From Glutamicibacter ardleyensis (GTDB taxonomy: Bacteria; Actinomycetota; Actinomycetes; Actinomycetales; Micrococcaceae): DNA of 64,000 nt. The notes beneath the pieces were generated by a model, which was not told the DNA's origin, did not search any database, and was given only the letters and a program-made list of their open reading frames with translations. This document shows positions 8,542-17,606 of the stretch, in pieces (position 1 is the stretch's first letter; each line of letters opens with the position of its first letter). The translations under genes and the position numbers were made by a program. Location of the stretch: the NCBI RefSeq assembly GCF_014644555.1, contig NZ_BMKX01000002.1:124001-188000 (forward strand), read 5' to 3'.

Positions 8542-9386
8542 TTAGATGGATTTGACGGCGAGCAGTTCTTTCCAAAGCGTCGTGTACCGGGGCTCATCAT
8601 TTCGCTCCTCATTTCCCACGCCGGACCCTGCTGCAGCCCAGCAACACCCAAGCCAATGGACTTCACACCGTGCTCGGAACGGATTTGCTGGATCAGCGGG
8701 CCAATCTGTTTCGCCTCATGTGCTGAGATGTACGGGTCAAAAGTTTCCTGCATCGCCCAAGGTTGAAGATCCATGACTACCACCCCTGCCCGCGCGTATT
8801 TCGCTCCAACCAGGATCTGGGGGAGTAGCCGTTTCGCTGCGCGGGTGAGCACTACCGGGTCAACCGTGGGTTCTGGTAGTTTCACAGTGATCGCTGGCTG
8901 GTGGTCCTGGTGCTGGTTGTAGTAGCTGGTCATCGCCCACGCCGAGAGGATCTTGGCCTGCTTTCTGGTGCTTATGCAGCCGTGCGGAGGCTCGGTGCGC
9001 GTAAATTCCCATTACTTGTTCCATGCCTACCCGGTCAGTGATGGGATCGGAGAAGCTACGGGAGAAGATCAACTGATCCTTGATCACGCGTTCTTCTTCC
9101 ATGGGATGCAGGGAATCCCGCGCAGCTCTAGGACGGTGCGCATCTGCACCACGGAGAACTTATCCCTGATTCTTACCTCGTTCGCATCGCGGAGGTCTTT
9201 GGCCGTCCAGATGCCTAACCCGCGCAGCCGTTTGGTCAACCGGGGGCCGATGCCCCACACTTCCACTACCGGCAGACGCGCCAGCAGGTTCTCGGTGGTC
9301 TGTGCTGGGGCACGATCCCACACGCACACCCCACCCAGTTCTTTGATGTGCTTGGCGGTCTTGTTCGCCATTTTCGCCAGCGTCTT
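8542..9386 (-). pseudogene. umuC: umuC-type DNA polymerase V subunit, C-terminal part (disrupted)
   Basis: On the minus strand this reads KTLAKMANKTAKHIKELGG, the thumb/HhH region VWGIGPRL, IRDKFSVVQMRTVLEL, EEERVIKDQLIFSRSFSDP, then ILSAWAMTSYYN, the little-finger and C-terminal VKLPEPTVDP and IRSEHGVKSIGLG segments, and a stop at 8542-8544. At least three one-base frameshifts break it (near 9103, near 8980 and near 8598). It continues the middle piece at 18558-18800 and the N-terminal piece at 24275-24522 once the two mobile elements are removed. The native protein acts as an error-prone polymerase in the SOS response; this copy is non-functional. Confidence 0.88.
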
Positions 9387-9398
9387 GAACCATGGATT

Positions 9399-9552
9399 GT
9401 TGCATCAAATGCAACTAGATACGTATCCATTGATGACCAATAGGGCATGCCTTCGATATGAGGCTCTCGCAGCTCCAGCCTAGCCAATGCGAGACCAGAT
9501 TGAGCATTGACAGTTGTTGCATCTATCCAAACAGTCGGGGATTAGATGCAAC
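9399..9552. promoter_or_regulatory. repeated GTTGCATC/GATGCAAC sites at the left end of element 1
   Basis: GTTGCAT-CAA-ATGCAAC is a perfect 7-bp dyad at 9399-9415. A further GTTGCATC at 9516-9523 and GATGCAAC at 9545-9552 form a second inverted pair. The last site contains the ATG (9546) of the recombinase gene. Such sites could be recombinase arm or core sites, or operators for the HTH protein. Element 2 begins with a related TTGCATCAGATGC. Confidence 0.6.
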
Positions 9553-10655
9553 ATTTTTTGGATGTCAGCAACCTCCGGCAAGTGCTATCACTCGATTCCG
9601 GAACCGCGGCCCTTCACCCTGACGAAGCGGTCTACGAATCGATGCTCGGCTCCTGGGAACAACAACAGCGAAGCCGAAGCCTTGCCGAAACCACCATCAA
9701 AGCCCGAACTTCCGCCGTCAGGCACTTCGCAGACTACGCAGGCTCCTACCCGTGGAAGTGGCAGGCGTCCGATCTAGACGAATACACGAGTCACATGCGT
9801 TCCGAACGCCTCGCGATCTCAACCATCAGACAACGACAAGGAATCTTGCAAGTATTCTGCAACTACCTGATCAGCCCCGAATACGACTGGGTCGAAATCT
9901 GCGAAGCCCAATTCGGAGATACACCATCCCAAATCTGCCTGCCATGGAACACCACAAAACACGTTGCAGACTACGAAGGTATTCCGGCTAGGCGCGCATT
10001 GACCTTCGACGAGATTGAGAAGCTGTTCAACTACGCCGACTCTAGAGTTGAAACCGCCGCCAAGGATGGCCGCAAGGGCGCATTGGCAGCACTTCGAGAC
10101 ACCCAAATGTTCAAGACCGCCTACGCCTTCGGCCTGCGACGGGCCGAACTGCGCGGTCTGGACATCCACGACCTTCATGCGAACGCACGCGTTCCCCAAT
10201 GGGGACAGTACGCCGCCATGCACGTTCGATGGGGAAAATCGAGCAAGGGAAGCGCGCCGAAACGTCGGACTGTTTTGCTCGTTCCTGAACTCTCATGGTG
10301 GGTAGATGGCATGCAGCAGTGGGTTGACGAAGGTCGCGCACTCTTTGCACCTGGAGAACTTCCGGCGATGTGGCCCACCGAACGAAAAACCCGAGTGTCC
10401 CTTGAATACATTGATCGCCGATTTACGGCCCTCCGGCATGAAGCCGGCCTCGACCCCGCATTAACGTTGCATTGCCTGCGTCATTCCTACGTCACCCACT
10501 TGATCGAGTACGGCTACGCAGATCGATTCGTCCAAGAACAGGTCGGTCACCAACATTCCTCAACGACGGCGATCTATACCTCGGTCAGCGGCGACTACAA
10601 GAACCGAATTCTCGCGGACGCATTGAGCCGCTTCAACACCCTGGAGATGCCATGA
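9546..10655 (+). CDS. tyrosine recombinase (element 1, first gene)
   Basis: A 369-residue site-specific recombinase with an N-terminal SAM-like core-binding domain (about 35-130) and a C-terminal catalytic domain. Catalytic residues are complete: Arg in FGLRRAELRGL, the HCLRHS box (His-x-x-Arg), the VGHQHSSTTAIYT box with His and the nucleophilic Tyr. A GKSSKGSAPKRR strand-turn probably holds the catalytic Lys. The start ATG follows GGGGA. The stop overlaps the next start in ATGA. It is a close structural counterpart of the recombinase at 18951 and presumably moves element 1. It points away from the left end of the element. Confidence 0.9.
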   Translation: MQHFLDVSNLRQVLSLDSGTAALHPDEAVYESMLGSWEQQQRSRSLAETTIKARTSAVRHFADYAGSYPWKWQASDLDEYTSHMRSERLAISTIRQRQGILQVFCNYLISPEYDWVEICEAQFGDTPSQICLPWNTTKHVADYEGIPARRALTFDEIEKLFNYADSRVETAAKDGRKGALAALRDTQMFKTAYAFGLRRAELRGLDIHDLHANARVPQWGQYAAMHVRWGKSSKGSAPKRRTVLLVPELSWWVDGMQQWVDEGRALFAPGELPAMWPTERKTRVSLEYIDRRFTALRHEAGLDPALTLHCLRHSYVTHLIEYGYADRFVQEQVGHQHSSTTAIYTSVSGDYKNRILADALSRFNTLEMP

Positions 10656-10996
10656 CCAAGCGAGTTGAGACCGTGTGGAACCTGCGCCGATTGATGGCTG
10701 ATCAGGGGCTTTTCAAAACCACTGAACTGATTCCCATGCTTGAGGATTTCGGCGTCAGCCTCTCCCGGGAGCAAGTTTTCCGTCTGGTCATCCAGACACC
10801 CGAGCGAGCGAACTTGAACTTCATCGGAGCGGTGTGCGCCGCACTGAAATGCACAGTCTCGGACCTGATTGAAGTTCGAGTCGTGGAGGAGAAAGCCGTC
10901 GTGAACACCGTTGAGCCGTCCCGAGGTTCCATCCGCAACATTCGGCCAAAGCCTGCCAGAATCCACCGCCCGCCACACGCTCCTCAGGGCAAATGA
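10652..10996 (+). CDS. small HTH protein (element 1, second gene)
   Basis: A 114-residue protein with a Cro/C1-type helix-turn-helix in residues 7-75: WNLRRLMADQGLF, then VSLSREQVFRLV, then FIGAVCAALKCTVSDLIE. A basic, proline-rich tail (IRPKPARIHRPP) follows. The tail has a counterpart (GLRPRRAQIPP) in the element 2 protein, so it is likely functional, perhaps contacting DNA or a partner. Start and stop overlap the neighbouring genes in ATGA, which implies fixed stoichiometry with the recombinase and the large protein. It may repress the element or direct recombination, but this is inferred only. Confidence 0.8.
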   Translation: MTKRVETVWNLRRLMADQGLFKTTELIPMLEDFGVSLSREQVFRLVIQTPERANLNFIGAVCAALKCTVSDLIEVRVVEEKAVVNTVEPSRGSIRNIRPKPARIHRPPHAPQGK

Positions 10997-13002
10997 GTAC
11001 GCCATCTCAGGACCCAAAGCTTGTCGTCGACAGAATCGTGTCGGCCTGCAAAGAACAGGTTCCCGAGCTCCCCAAATCAATGCTTGCCTCGGCAGCGACC
11101 AGTGTAGGAGGCCCGCATGCTCGTACCTGGCTTGTAAGAGAACTAGCTTCAAAACCCGATTTGCTCATTTCGGGCCGCTCGGACGCATCGCCGACAGCCT
11201 ACCGTCTGATCAAAGAACTACGGTCAAGGGGTTTCGAAAACATCCAACTGCCGCGGTGTTCCACCTGCGGGCGTGCCCAGAAACTTCCCCACAAGGATGA
11301 TAATGGAGGGAAGCGATGTGCTACCTGCAATCGTCGCGCGACTACCCCTGATTGCACATCCTGTGGCAAAGTACGCAAGAGCGGATACCGAATAATCGAC
11401 GGCGCACCCTACTGTGTTAGATGCGCGAACCAAGATGCACGCAGGCATGAAAACTGTGCTCTCTGTGGGAATCTAGACGCAATCGTCGGGAGAAAAAACA
11501 ACCAGCCAGTTTGCAGCAAATGCTATTCCCCACCACCAGTGACCTGTAGCTACTGTGGTGACACTCGCCCCGCGGCCATCCGAAACGCAGGCAAGCCGCT
11601 GTGCACGAAATGCAATCAGTCACTACGCAAAAAACCACGTGTCTGCCCTCGCTGCGGGGAATACCGAATCACGCCCTATCTGCGCGAAGACGGTCCCATT
11701 TGCCCTAGCTGCGCGGACCAATATGAACTGGGCAAATGTGCCGGCTGCTGCAACGACCAACGACCGCTCCAAGGAAACTACTGCTCCATTTGCGTGGCTC
11801 CTCGACTTCTTCGAACCTTGATCTCCAACGATGACGGCACCCCGCATCCACAGCTACTGGCTCTTGAAAGTTACCTCCTCCGCAATGAGAACAACGCCGA
11901 TGCAGTGGTCAGTTGGGCCCGCCGCAGCCCGATGAGGCGCGTCATTCATGACATGGCTACTAATCACACGCCCATTTCCCTCCGTGCAGTTGCCGAACAC
12001 CCCGCAGGAGGTGCGACTGGGCATCTCGCCGCACTGCTCATGGAATCAGGGGTTGTTCCCACCGAAAACTTCGACCGAATTAGATTAGAAGTGTGGCAAG
12101 AAGAGTACTTCGCAACGCTGCCAAATCCGACCGACCGATCACTTCTGAAACAATATTCGGCATGGATCGTCAACCCCCGATTCGCACATTCCGCACACCT
12201 AAGTACCAAAGATGAGAGCCTTCGCCACAGAGGTTCCAAAGCGCATCTCATCGCGGTCGCCGAACTCCTAGGAACGCTCGATGACCTTAATCTGGATCTC
12301 GGAACCATCCCCCAACGCATTTTCGACGCTTATGTGGCCAACCGCGGGCGGACTGGCAAACAGCTCACGCCCTTTATTCGCTGGGCGCGCACCCGCGGCC
12401 TTACCCGTTTGAACAGTGAGTACTTGAAAAGCGATTTGGGGGCATCGGGAGTATCGGGAGCTTCCGACGATGAACGTTGGGCTTGGGTGAAGAACCTCCT
12501 AGCTGCTGAGGACATCGGGTTGAGCTCGCGCGTCGGTGGACTCCTTGCGCTCATCTATGGGACGGCACTGACCCGCGTTGTCTCGCTTCGATGTGAAGCT
12601 GTCATATTAGACGGTGATTCAACGTACATTTTGCTCGGTACCGATCCGATCAAACTTCCGGACGCGGTCGGGTCGCTCCTCCGGCAGCTCTTGGACGCCA
12701 CGCCGACAGGGTTCCACGACGACGACACGTGGCTCTTCAAGGGCCGCCGCCCCGGTCGCCATCTCACCACCGCCGCGTTGCGCCTCCCGCTCACGAAAAA
12801 AGGGATCAACATACGTGCGGCAAAGAATGTCGCGCTCGTGAACCTCTCCAGGGACCTACCGCCCTCGGTCTTGGCTGATCTCCAGGGGAATTTCCGTCTA
12901 CGCCGCGGAACGCTGGAGTGCACAAAGCGGCCACGATTGGACCGATTACCCTCGTATCCGACTTACGACAGGACCCGGCTAGGCATCAATACCAAATTCT
13001 AA
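10993..13002 (+). CDS. zinc-ribbon-array protein with recombinase-like C-terminal half (element 1, third gene)
   Basis: A 669-residue protein. Residues 1-90 form a helical domain shared with the element 2 protein. Residues about 90-270 hold six CxxC...CxxC zinc ribbons, each 20-40 residues (CSTCG...CATC, CTSCG...CVRC, CALCG...CSKC, CSYCG...CTKC, CPRCG...CPSC, CAGCC...CSIC). The second half resembles a core-binding domain followed by a degenerate tyrosine-recombinase fold. LLALIYGTALTRVVSLRC aligns with the first catalytic box, but Ala stands where Arg is expected, and no HxxR or nucleophilic Tyr box is visible. It is therefore probably an accessory subunit. The start overlaps the HTH gene in ATGA. 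Confidence 0.75.
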   Translation: MSTPSQDPKLVVDRIVSACKEQVPELPKSMLASAATSVGGPHARTWLVRELASKPDLLISGRSDASPTAYRLIKELRSRGFENIQLPRCSTCGRAQKLPHKDDNGGKRCATCNRRATTPDCTSCGKVRKSGYRIIDGAPYCVRCANQDARRHENCALCGNLDAIVGRKNNQPVCSKCYSPPPVTCSYCGDTRPAAIRNAGKPLCTKCNQSLRKKPRVCPRCGEYRITPYLREDGPICPSCADQYELGKCAGCCNDQRPLQGNYCSICVAPRLLRTLISNDDGTPHPQLLALESYLLRNENNADAVVSWARRSPMRRVIHDMATNHTPISLRAVAEHPAGGATGHLAALLMESGVVPTENFDRIRLEVWQEEYFATLPNPTDRSLLKQYSAWIVNPRFAHSAHLSTKDESLRHRGSKAHLIAVAELLGTLDDLNLDLGTIPQRIFDAYVANRGRTGKQLTPFIRWARTRGLTRLNSEYLKSDLGASGVSGASDDERWAWVKNLLAAEDIGLSSRVGGLLALIYGTALTRVVSLRCEAVILDGDSTYILLGTDPIKLPDAVGSLLRQLLDATPTGFHDDDTWLFKGRRPGRHLTTAALRLPLTKKGINIRAAKNVALVNLSRDLPPSVLADLQGNFRLRRGTLECTKRPRLDRLPSYPTYDRTRLGINTKF

Positions 13003-13181
13003 GCATCCCCAGCCGGGTGTTCAGCTACCCCTGACAGCGCTCCGTCACTGAACACTTCGCCGGACGGGTCATAGGGAACACTCGACTTTCCTGTGAATCT
13101 GGGTCCGGAAGATCGGTGCGGAGATTCACGCTAAGGACGTTCCGGAGTTGAATCCGGCTTGGAGGGTGAAGTTCTGTGGAT

Positions 13182-13635
13182 CTAAGCGGCGGCCTCGTCG
13201 GCGCGTTTGATCGCAGGCTAGATGGTGGAACGGGCGATGCCGAAAAGCTAGGCAATTTCAACAGTCATGTGCGTTCATGCCTCGTGAATGGAACCCAAGT
13301 GATCTTCCTGCACCTTGGCGAGTTTGAGCTTCTTTCCACGTAGCTTGCCCTTTGCTCTTTCCACGTAACTTGCCCTTTGCTTTGGCGAAAGCCATCCCTT
13401 CGCGGATTCGGGCCCGGATCAGGTCTATCTCTAATTCGGCGACCAAGGCCAGAGCATTGAAAAGGAGCTTGCCCACGGAGTCCGAGGGGTCATAGACGGA
13501 GCCACCGATGCAGAGCTTGATCTCACGGCGAATGAGTTCATCCATTATGTCCCTTTGCATCGCGCAGGGACCGTCGTACGGGACATTTGCAAAGTAGGAC
13601 GTTTCGACCTGGCTTGACTCTCCCCTCTTGGGCAA
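13182..13635 (-). pseudogene. serine recombinase (Hin/resolvase type), truncated and frameshifted
   Basis: The minus strand reads a mid-protein segment, IKLCIGGSVYDPSDSVGKLLFNALALVAE, in which the GxLxxxLLFNxLAxVAExExDLI pattern marks the resolvase catalytic-domain end and long helix; AKAKGKLRGK follows. The N-terminal ~60 residues with the catalytic Ser are absent. A 25-bp tandem duplication shifts the frame. The C-terminal HTH (FGIARSTI) is interrupted by three stops. It is an old remnant inside element 1. Confidence 0.8.
13332..13381. repeat. 25-bp tandem duplication in the serine-recombinase remnant
   Basis: Two adjacent copies of a 25-base unit (13332-13356 and 13357-13381), beginning CTTTCCACGTA and ending CCCTTTGCT, differ at one base. 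The unit length is not a multiple of three, so it breaks the reading frame just after the catalytic domain. Confidence 0.9.
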
Positions 13636-13727
13636 GCGGCTTATGTGAGAACAGGAAAAAAGAACACCATGCTGACCGCAGCGATACGTTCGAAGACTAA
13701 AGAAGAGATCCTGAACTCTGCTTAGCC

Positions 13728-14831
13728 TTACGGAGTGCGCAACACCTTGACCGGATCCGAATGCGCCGCATAGGCAGCAGGCACTAAAGTGCTGGCTCCA
13801 GCGGCAAACAGCGCCAGCACTACGACGCCGAAGCAGAAGGCCAGCGGGGGTGCTGTGCCCGTACTCATGGTGATTCCCAGGCCCACAGACATCCCCGCCA
13901 AAGCTCCAGCAACAGCAGGGATCAGCGTACGCAGCAACATGAGCTGGACGATGTCGTTGCGCTTTGCTCCCAAGGCTCGCCGCCGCCCGAGATCCTTGCG
14001 ACGCACGAGAATATCAGCGAAGACCACGACGGCTACCAGAAGTGCACCGATGCCAAGGGACCCGTACAGCATGGAGCGTCCAAAAGCGCCCAAGTCTCCG
14101 ACGATCTCATCATGCAACTGCGCCAGTTGAAGCGGCGAGCGAACTGAAATGGCTTCAGGGTCATTCAGCTGCCCAAAGAGCCCAATTACTGAGCGCTGTG
14201 CAGCCGCCGCTTGGCTGGAATCGCTCAGGATTAGATGCAGATTCGTTGCAGTGCTGCCGGGGGGTGCCTTGAAAACCACTCCCTGGGACAAATTGTCGAA
14301 GGGCTCCAAGGGCATATACGACCCGACGATCGCGTAATCCACCGGGATTTCCCTATCCGCGATGCCAACGACCCCTACCGGGTGCTGCAGGCCGAGCTTG
14401 GCCAACGCTGTGGTAGAGACCAGCGCTTCACCTGGACCTGGATAACGGCCTGATTCCAAGCGGACGGCAGATTCGAGCTCGCCGGTGACAGCCCACGCTG
14501 GCACCGGTTCTGCCCCATCGCCGATGACCGTATTCTTCACATCAACCGGCGAACTCAATCCAACAGCCCGGTCGGACACAGAGAAATTCGCCGCCATGGC
14601 AATCAGCGAGGCGCTGATCAAGCCAGCGGACTTCTTGTCGGTGACCACCAGTTCCCGAGCTCCTGCGGAATTGATGCGCTGGGCTACCTGATCTTCTGCC
14701 GCAGCGGTTCGCCCCACGGTGGATATGGTCATGATGCACATCGCCGCGGTGATCAGGCATACCAGTGCCGAAGGCACCTTGCTGGCCCACGCCGTGGCTA
14801 GGGCTTCGCGCAGCAGTGTTCGCAGGTTCAT
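13728..14831 (-). CDS. ABC transporter permease (MacB/FtsX type)
   Basis: A 367-residue membrane protein with one N-terminal helix (about 19-40), a large extracytoplasmic domain of about 200 residues and three C-terminal helices (about 255-275, 300-325, 335-355). This is the MacB/LolC topology. The RRKDLGRRRALGAKRNDIVQL loop between the first two C-terminal helices is the family signature. Its start overlaps the ATPase stop by 4 bases, making it the last gene of the operon running from 17245. The role is probably export of the peptide at 17607 or extraction of a toxic peptide, inferred from context. Confidence 0.85.
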   Translation of the reverse strand: MNLRTLLREALATAWASKVPSALVCLITAAMCIMTISTVGRTAAAEDQVAQRINSAGARELVVTDKKSAGLISASLIAMAANFSVSDRAVGLSSPVDVKNTVIGDGAEPVPAWAVTGELESAVRLESGRYPGPGEALVSTTALAKLGLQHPVGVVGIADREIPVDYAIVGSYMPLEPFDNLSQGVVFKAPPGSTATNLHLILSDSSQAAAAQRSVIGLFGQLNDPEAISVRSPLQLAQLHDEIVGDLGAFGRSMLYGSLGIGALLVAVVVFADILVRRKDLGRRRALGAKRNDIVQLMLLRTLIPAVAGALAGMSVGLGITMSTGTAPPLAFCFGVVVLALFAAGASTLVPAAYAAHSDPVKVLRTP

Positions 14832-15472
14832 AGTTCCAGCACCTCGTCTGCCCGGCTGATGACGTAGGGGTCGTGGGTGGCGATGACAATGGTTCGCTGT
14901 TTGGCCGCGGCCGCTTCGCAGAAGATGTCCAAGACGCTAGCGGCATTGGCGGGGTCAAGGTTGCCTGTCGGCTCATCAGCCAAAATCACCGACGGGTCGT
15001 TGATCAGCGCCCTGGCCACGGCGACACGCTGGGCTTGGCCTCCGGAAATCTGGCCCGGTTTGTGGTCGCTGCGTGCGGCCACACCGAGCTGCTCCAAGAG
15101 CAGCGCTGCCCTGTCCAAGGCAACCTGGCGGTCAACACCGGCATAGATGGTCGGTTCGATGACCGAATCGATGATGGTACGCGAAGGGTCCAACGATGAA
15201 TCCTGGAAGACGAAGCCCAGCTGATGGGCCCGCACCTTGGACCGGATTGCATCCGCTGCCATTGACTGCGGCTGATCATGGAGAATCACCTCTCCGCGGC
15301 TCGGCGTGAGCATCAGGCCCAGCACATAGAGGAGCGTGGATTTCCCGCGTCCCGAAGGGCCGGTTAGCGCCGTGACTTTCCCCGGGGTGAATTCGTAGCT
15401 GAGCCCGCCAAAAAGTTCTTCGCCGTCCTTGGTGTAGCGGAACCCCAAATCTTTGACGCTCAGGACACTCAA
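14828..15472 (-). CDS. ABC transporter ATP-binding protein (MacB/LolD type)
   Basis: A 214-residue ATPase with Walker A GPSGRGKST (residues 38-46), a Q-loop in LGFVFQDSSLDP, signature ISGGQAQRVAVA, Walker B VILADEPTGNLDP and the switch His in ATHDPYV. The Walker A has Arg where Ser or Gly is usual. The signature is the ISGGQ form instead of LSGGQ. It overlaps both neighbours by 4 bases. It powers the permease at 13728, with the adaptor at 15469 as the third component. Confidence 0.92.
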   Translation of the reverse strand: MSVLSVKDLGFRYTKDGEELFGGLSYEFTPGKVTALTGPSGRGKSTLLYVLGLMLTPSRGEVILHDQPQSMAADAIRSKVRAHQLGFVFQDSSLDPSRTIIDSVIEPTIYAGVDRQVALDRAALLLEQLGVAARSDHKPGQISGGQAQRVAVARALINDPSVILADEPTGNLDPANAASVLDIFCEAAAAKQRTIVIATHDPYVISRADEVLEL

Positions 15473-16548
15473 TTCTCCTCACCTTGAGCGTTGAGCACCT
15501 GGACGTTGGTGCCTCTCTCCACCCCGGTGACAATTACAATTCCCTGCCCGCTGGCCACGATCTCGACCGGAACTGTTCCGTTCTCGGTGACAACTTCGGT
15601 GCCGCCGCCGGCGGTGGTGGTTACCGCGGCTGCTGGGATGCCGATGCCCTTGGTTTCAGGCACGACAATGACCTTGGAGCGCAGGGTGACGTTGCTGCCG
15701 GTCGGTAGTTGGTCGCATTCCTTCTTGCAGACAGCTTCGCCGTCTGGCGCGGTCAGGGTGTGGATGACATTGTCTGACTCGTCGGTGGTGGTTTGCCCGA
15801 TCTGCGCCTTCCAGGAAAGCTTTCCATGCTGGACCTCAATGATGGAGTCCTGCGGGATCAGCGCGGCTTGGTCTGCGGTCAAGGAGAGAGTGAACGTTCG
15901 CTCCCCGCTTGGAGCCAGCACCGCATCTTCGCCACCAGTCAGGGTCTTCCCTGTCCGGATGGATTCAGCGAGGTCTGCCTGGCCTGGCAGTGCGGGGATG
16001 GCAACGATCCGACCGAGCGGAATGATCCCGGTGGGCTTCTGGTTGGTTTCTTTCTGCCATTTCTTGATGGCCAGTGTGGTCTGCGAGGTGAAGCGCGTAT
16101 CCGGGGTACCGGTGAAATGCCCTTGGTCCTTGAGGAAGTCTTCAAGCTGCTTTACGTTTGCGCCGGAGGCTCCGGGGCCCATGTCCTGGTAGAAGGGTGT
16201 CGTTCCGGAAATGGCATAGACATCGGTGCCGGCCACGGAATAGAGGGCTTCGCCGGACTTCTTTTGTCCCGGAGTGGCGGCGGAGACGACGCCGGGAAGA
16301 TGGTTGCTGGCAACTACCTGGGTCGGCTGTTTCACCGTGGTGCTCAAGTTCAGTGATGACCCAATTGATGACAACTCGGCTTTGACCCAGACGGATTGCG
16401 AAGCTTCGGGAGATGCATTGGCGCTTTGCCCTACCAAAGTTGCGTTGATCGCCCAGCCGAGTGTTCCGCAAACAACCGCTACGACCAGCAAGAGCGAGAG
16501 GAACCTAGGTGAAAGCTTCTTGCTTTCGGAGGCATTTCTAGTTCCCAT
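15469..16548 (-). CDS. membrane-anchored adaptor with peptidoglycan-binding domain
   Basis: A 359-residue protein has an N-terminal membrane anchor (about 15-38). A PG_binding_1 domain (about 125-170) is recognisable from GANVKQLEDFLKDQGHF and TLAIKKWQKETN. C-terminal beta-rich segments resemble periplasmic adaptor (HlyD/MacA) barrels. Such adaptors pair with MacB-type permeases in actinobacteria. The 3' end overlaps the ATPase by 4 bases, and its start overlaps the lipoprotein stop by 11 bases. It probably docks the ABC complex to the cell wall. Confidence 0.82.
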   Translation of the reverse strand: MGTRNASESKKLSPRFLSLLLVVAVVCGTLGWAINATLVGQSANASPEASQSVWVKAELSSIGSSLNLSTTVKQPTQVVASNHLPGVVSAATPGQKKSGEALYSVAGTDVYAISGTTPFYQDMGPGASGANVKQLEDFLKDQGHFTGTPDTRFTSQTTLAIKKWQKETNQKPTGIIPLGRIVAIPALPGQADLAESIRTGKTLTGGEDAVLAPSGERTFTLSLTADQAALIPQDSIIEVQHGKLSWKAQIGQTTTDESDNVIHTLTAPDGEAVCKKECDQLPTGSNVTLRSKVIVVPETKGIGIPAAAVTTTAGGGTEVVTENGTVPVEIVASGQGIVIVTGVERGTNVQVLNAQGEEN

Positions 16549-17245
16549 AGAGTTCCTCCGCAGATGGAGAAGGAGGGCACTTCTGGTTCATTTCAGTAGT
16601 ATCGGCAGAAGCGAGATCCATGGTGTCGTAGGGGGTCCACGGTGCTGTACCGCTGGCCATCCCCTCGACGAAGGTTTCTTCGCTCGGCAAGGAACCTGTG
16701 TCCAGATTAAGGCCCTGAAGGCAAGGCACGAGCGCGTCGCGGTAGTACGCGTAGAACGTCCGCAACTGCGTGCGAGTCAGTGCCTGGCTGTATTTGAGGT
16801 CCTGAGGATATTGAAGCGCACAGGTGTAGCTGGCTTCAGCGGCAGCTTGCTCCTGGTCTTCAGTGAATTTCGTGGAGAAAGAACCGCCTTCTTCCACTGT
16901 TGTCGGGAACCCTAGATTGGTGAGGCATGTTGCTTGCTCTTCGGGCCAGACTTCTTGAGAGACATATCGGATTCGCTCGACTTCTGGCCAGGAGCTGAGG
17001 CCGGATTCTTCTTGCTTGCCCTTCACGAAGTCGTCCCAGGTGAATTCGCCATAGCCGCCGTTATCGAGCGGGTCGTCCTTGCTGCTTAGAGTTGGAGCTT
17101 CTTCACTCACTAAGCTCTCCGAGGGGGTGGCTCCCGTCGGTGCGGTCAGCTCGGCAGTAGGGTCTCCGCCGCTACTGCATGAGGCAAGGGCCAGCGAAAA
17201 TATTGCGATGAGGCTCAATGCGCGGAACTTGGGAGTTCTAGTCAT
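16538..17245 (-). CDS. lipoprotein of the ABC export operon
   Basis: A 235-residue protein begins MTRTPKFRALSLIAIFSLAL with the lipobox LASC, so Cys-23 would be lipidated and the protein anchored outside the membrane. The mature part is acidic and Ser/Thr/Pro-rich for about 50 residues, then has a folded region with four Cys. No family was recognised. It is the first gene of the minus-strand operon and is divergent from the secreted peptide at 17607. It could bind the peptide or protect its producer (inferred from location only). Confidence 0.75.
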   Translation of the reverse strand: MTRTPKFRALSLIAIFSLALASCSSGGDPTAELTAPTGATPSESLVSEEAPTLSSKDDPLDNGGYGEFTWDDFVKGKQEESGLSSWPEVERIRYVSQEVWPEEQATCLTNLGFPTTVEEGGSFSTKFTEDQEQAAAEASYTCALQYPQDLKYSQALTRTQLRTFYAYYRDALVPCLQGLNLDTGSLPSEETFVEGMASGTAPWTPYDTMDLASADTTEMNQKCPPSPSAEELYGN

Positions 17246-17606
17246 GGAATCGTCTTTCGTAAACGGTTCTTACGGGTACTGGCTTCATCTCAAAGCGATA
17301 ACAAACCCGCTGCTGTGACCTGCCTTACTCGGTAGTATATACATTGCGTGCGACTATCGAAGTAAAAGAACCTAGCAGGTGGAAAGTTTCGCATGATTAA
17401 GTATGTTGAGGTCATGAGCCCGGTGCAGCCACTGTTGCTTTGATAAGGCTAATGCTAGAAATATTCATCCAGGTCTAGAAATTTTCAATAAATCCCGGTA
17501 GGTTCATTTTCAGGTCACGCTCAGGTTGCTTTTAGGTTTTTATCGTGGCTTTGTCTTGATTTGATAATCGATGCCACGGACGCGTCATTGCTCGAAGGGA
17601 TATTCA
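17246..17606. promoter_or_regulatory. divergent intergenic region between lipoprotein and secreted peptide genes
   Basis: This 361-base AT-richer stretch holds no gene. It must contain promoters for the leftward ABC operon and the rightward peptide gene. Direct-repeat-like pieces AGGTCTAGAAAT and TAGGTTC/TCAGGTT occur around 17470-17530. A CGAAGGGA ribosome site at 17593-17600 serves the peptide. Confidence 0.5.

Noticed and set aside
8542-9386. The umuC frameshifts as sequencing errors
   Set aside because: Three separate shifts plus two insertions in one gene make errors an unlikely full explanation, although single shifts near short homopolymers cannot be excluded individually.
9546-13002. 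Classification of the trio as a RIT element or as Tn554 itself
   Set aside because: RIT elements have three full tyrosine recombinases; Tn554 has tnpA, tnpB, tnpC in that order with no HTH gene in the middle. Here only the first protein has a complete catalytic set and the third has a zinc-ribbon array.
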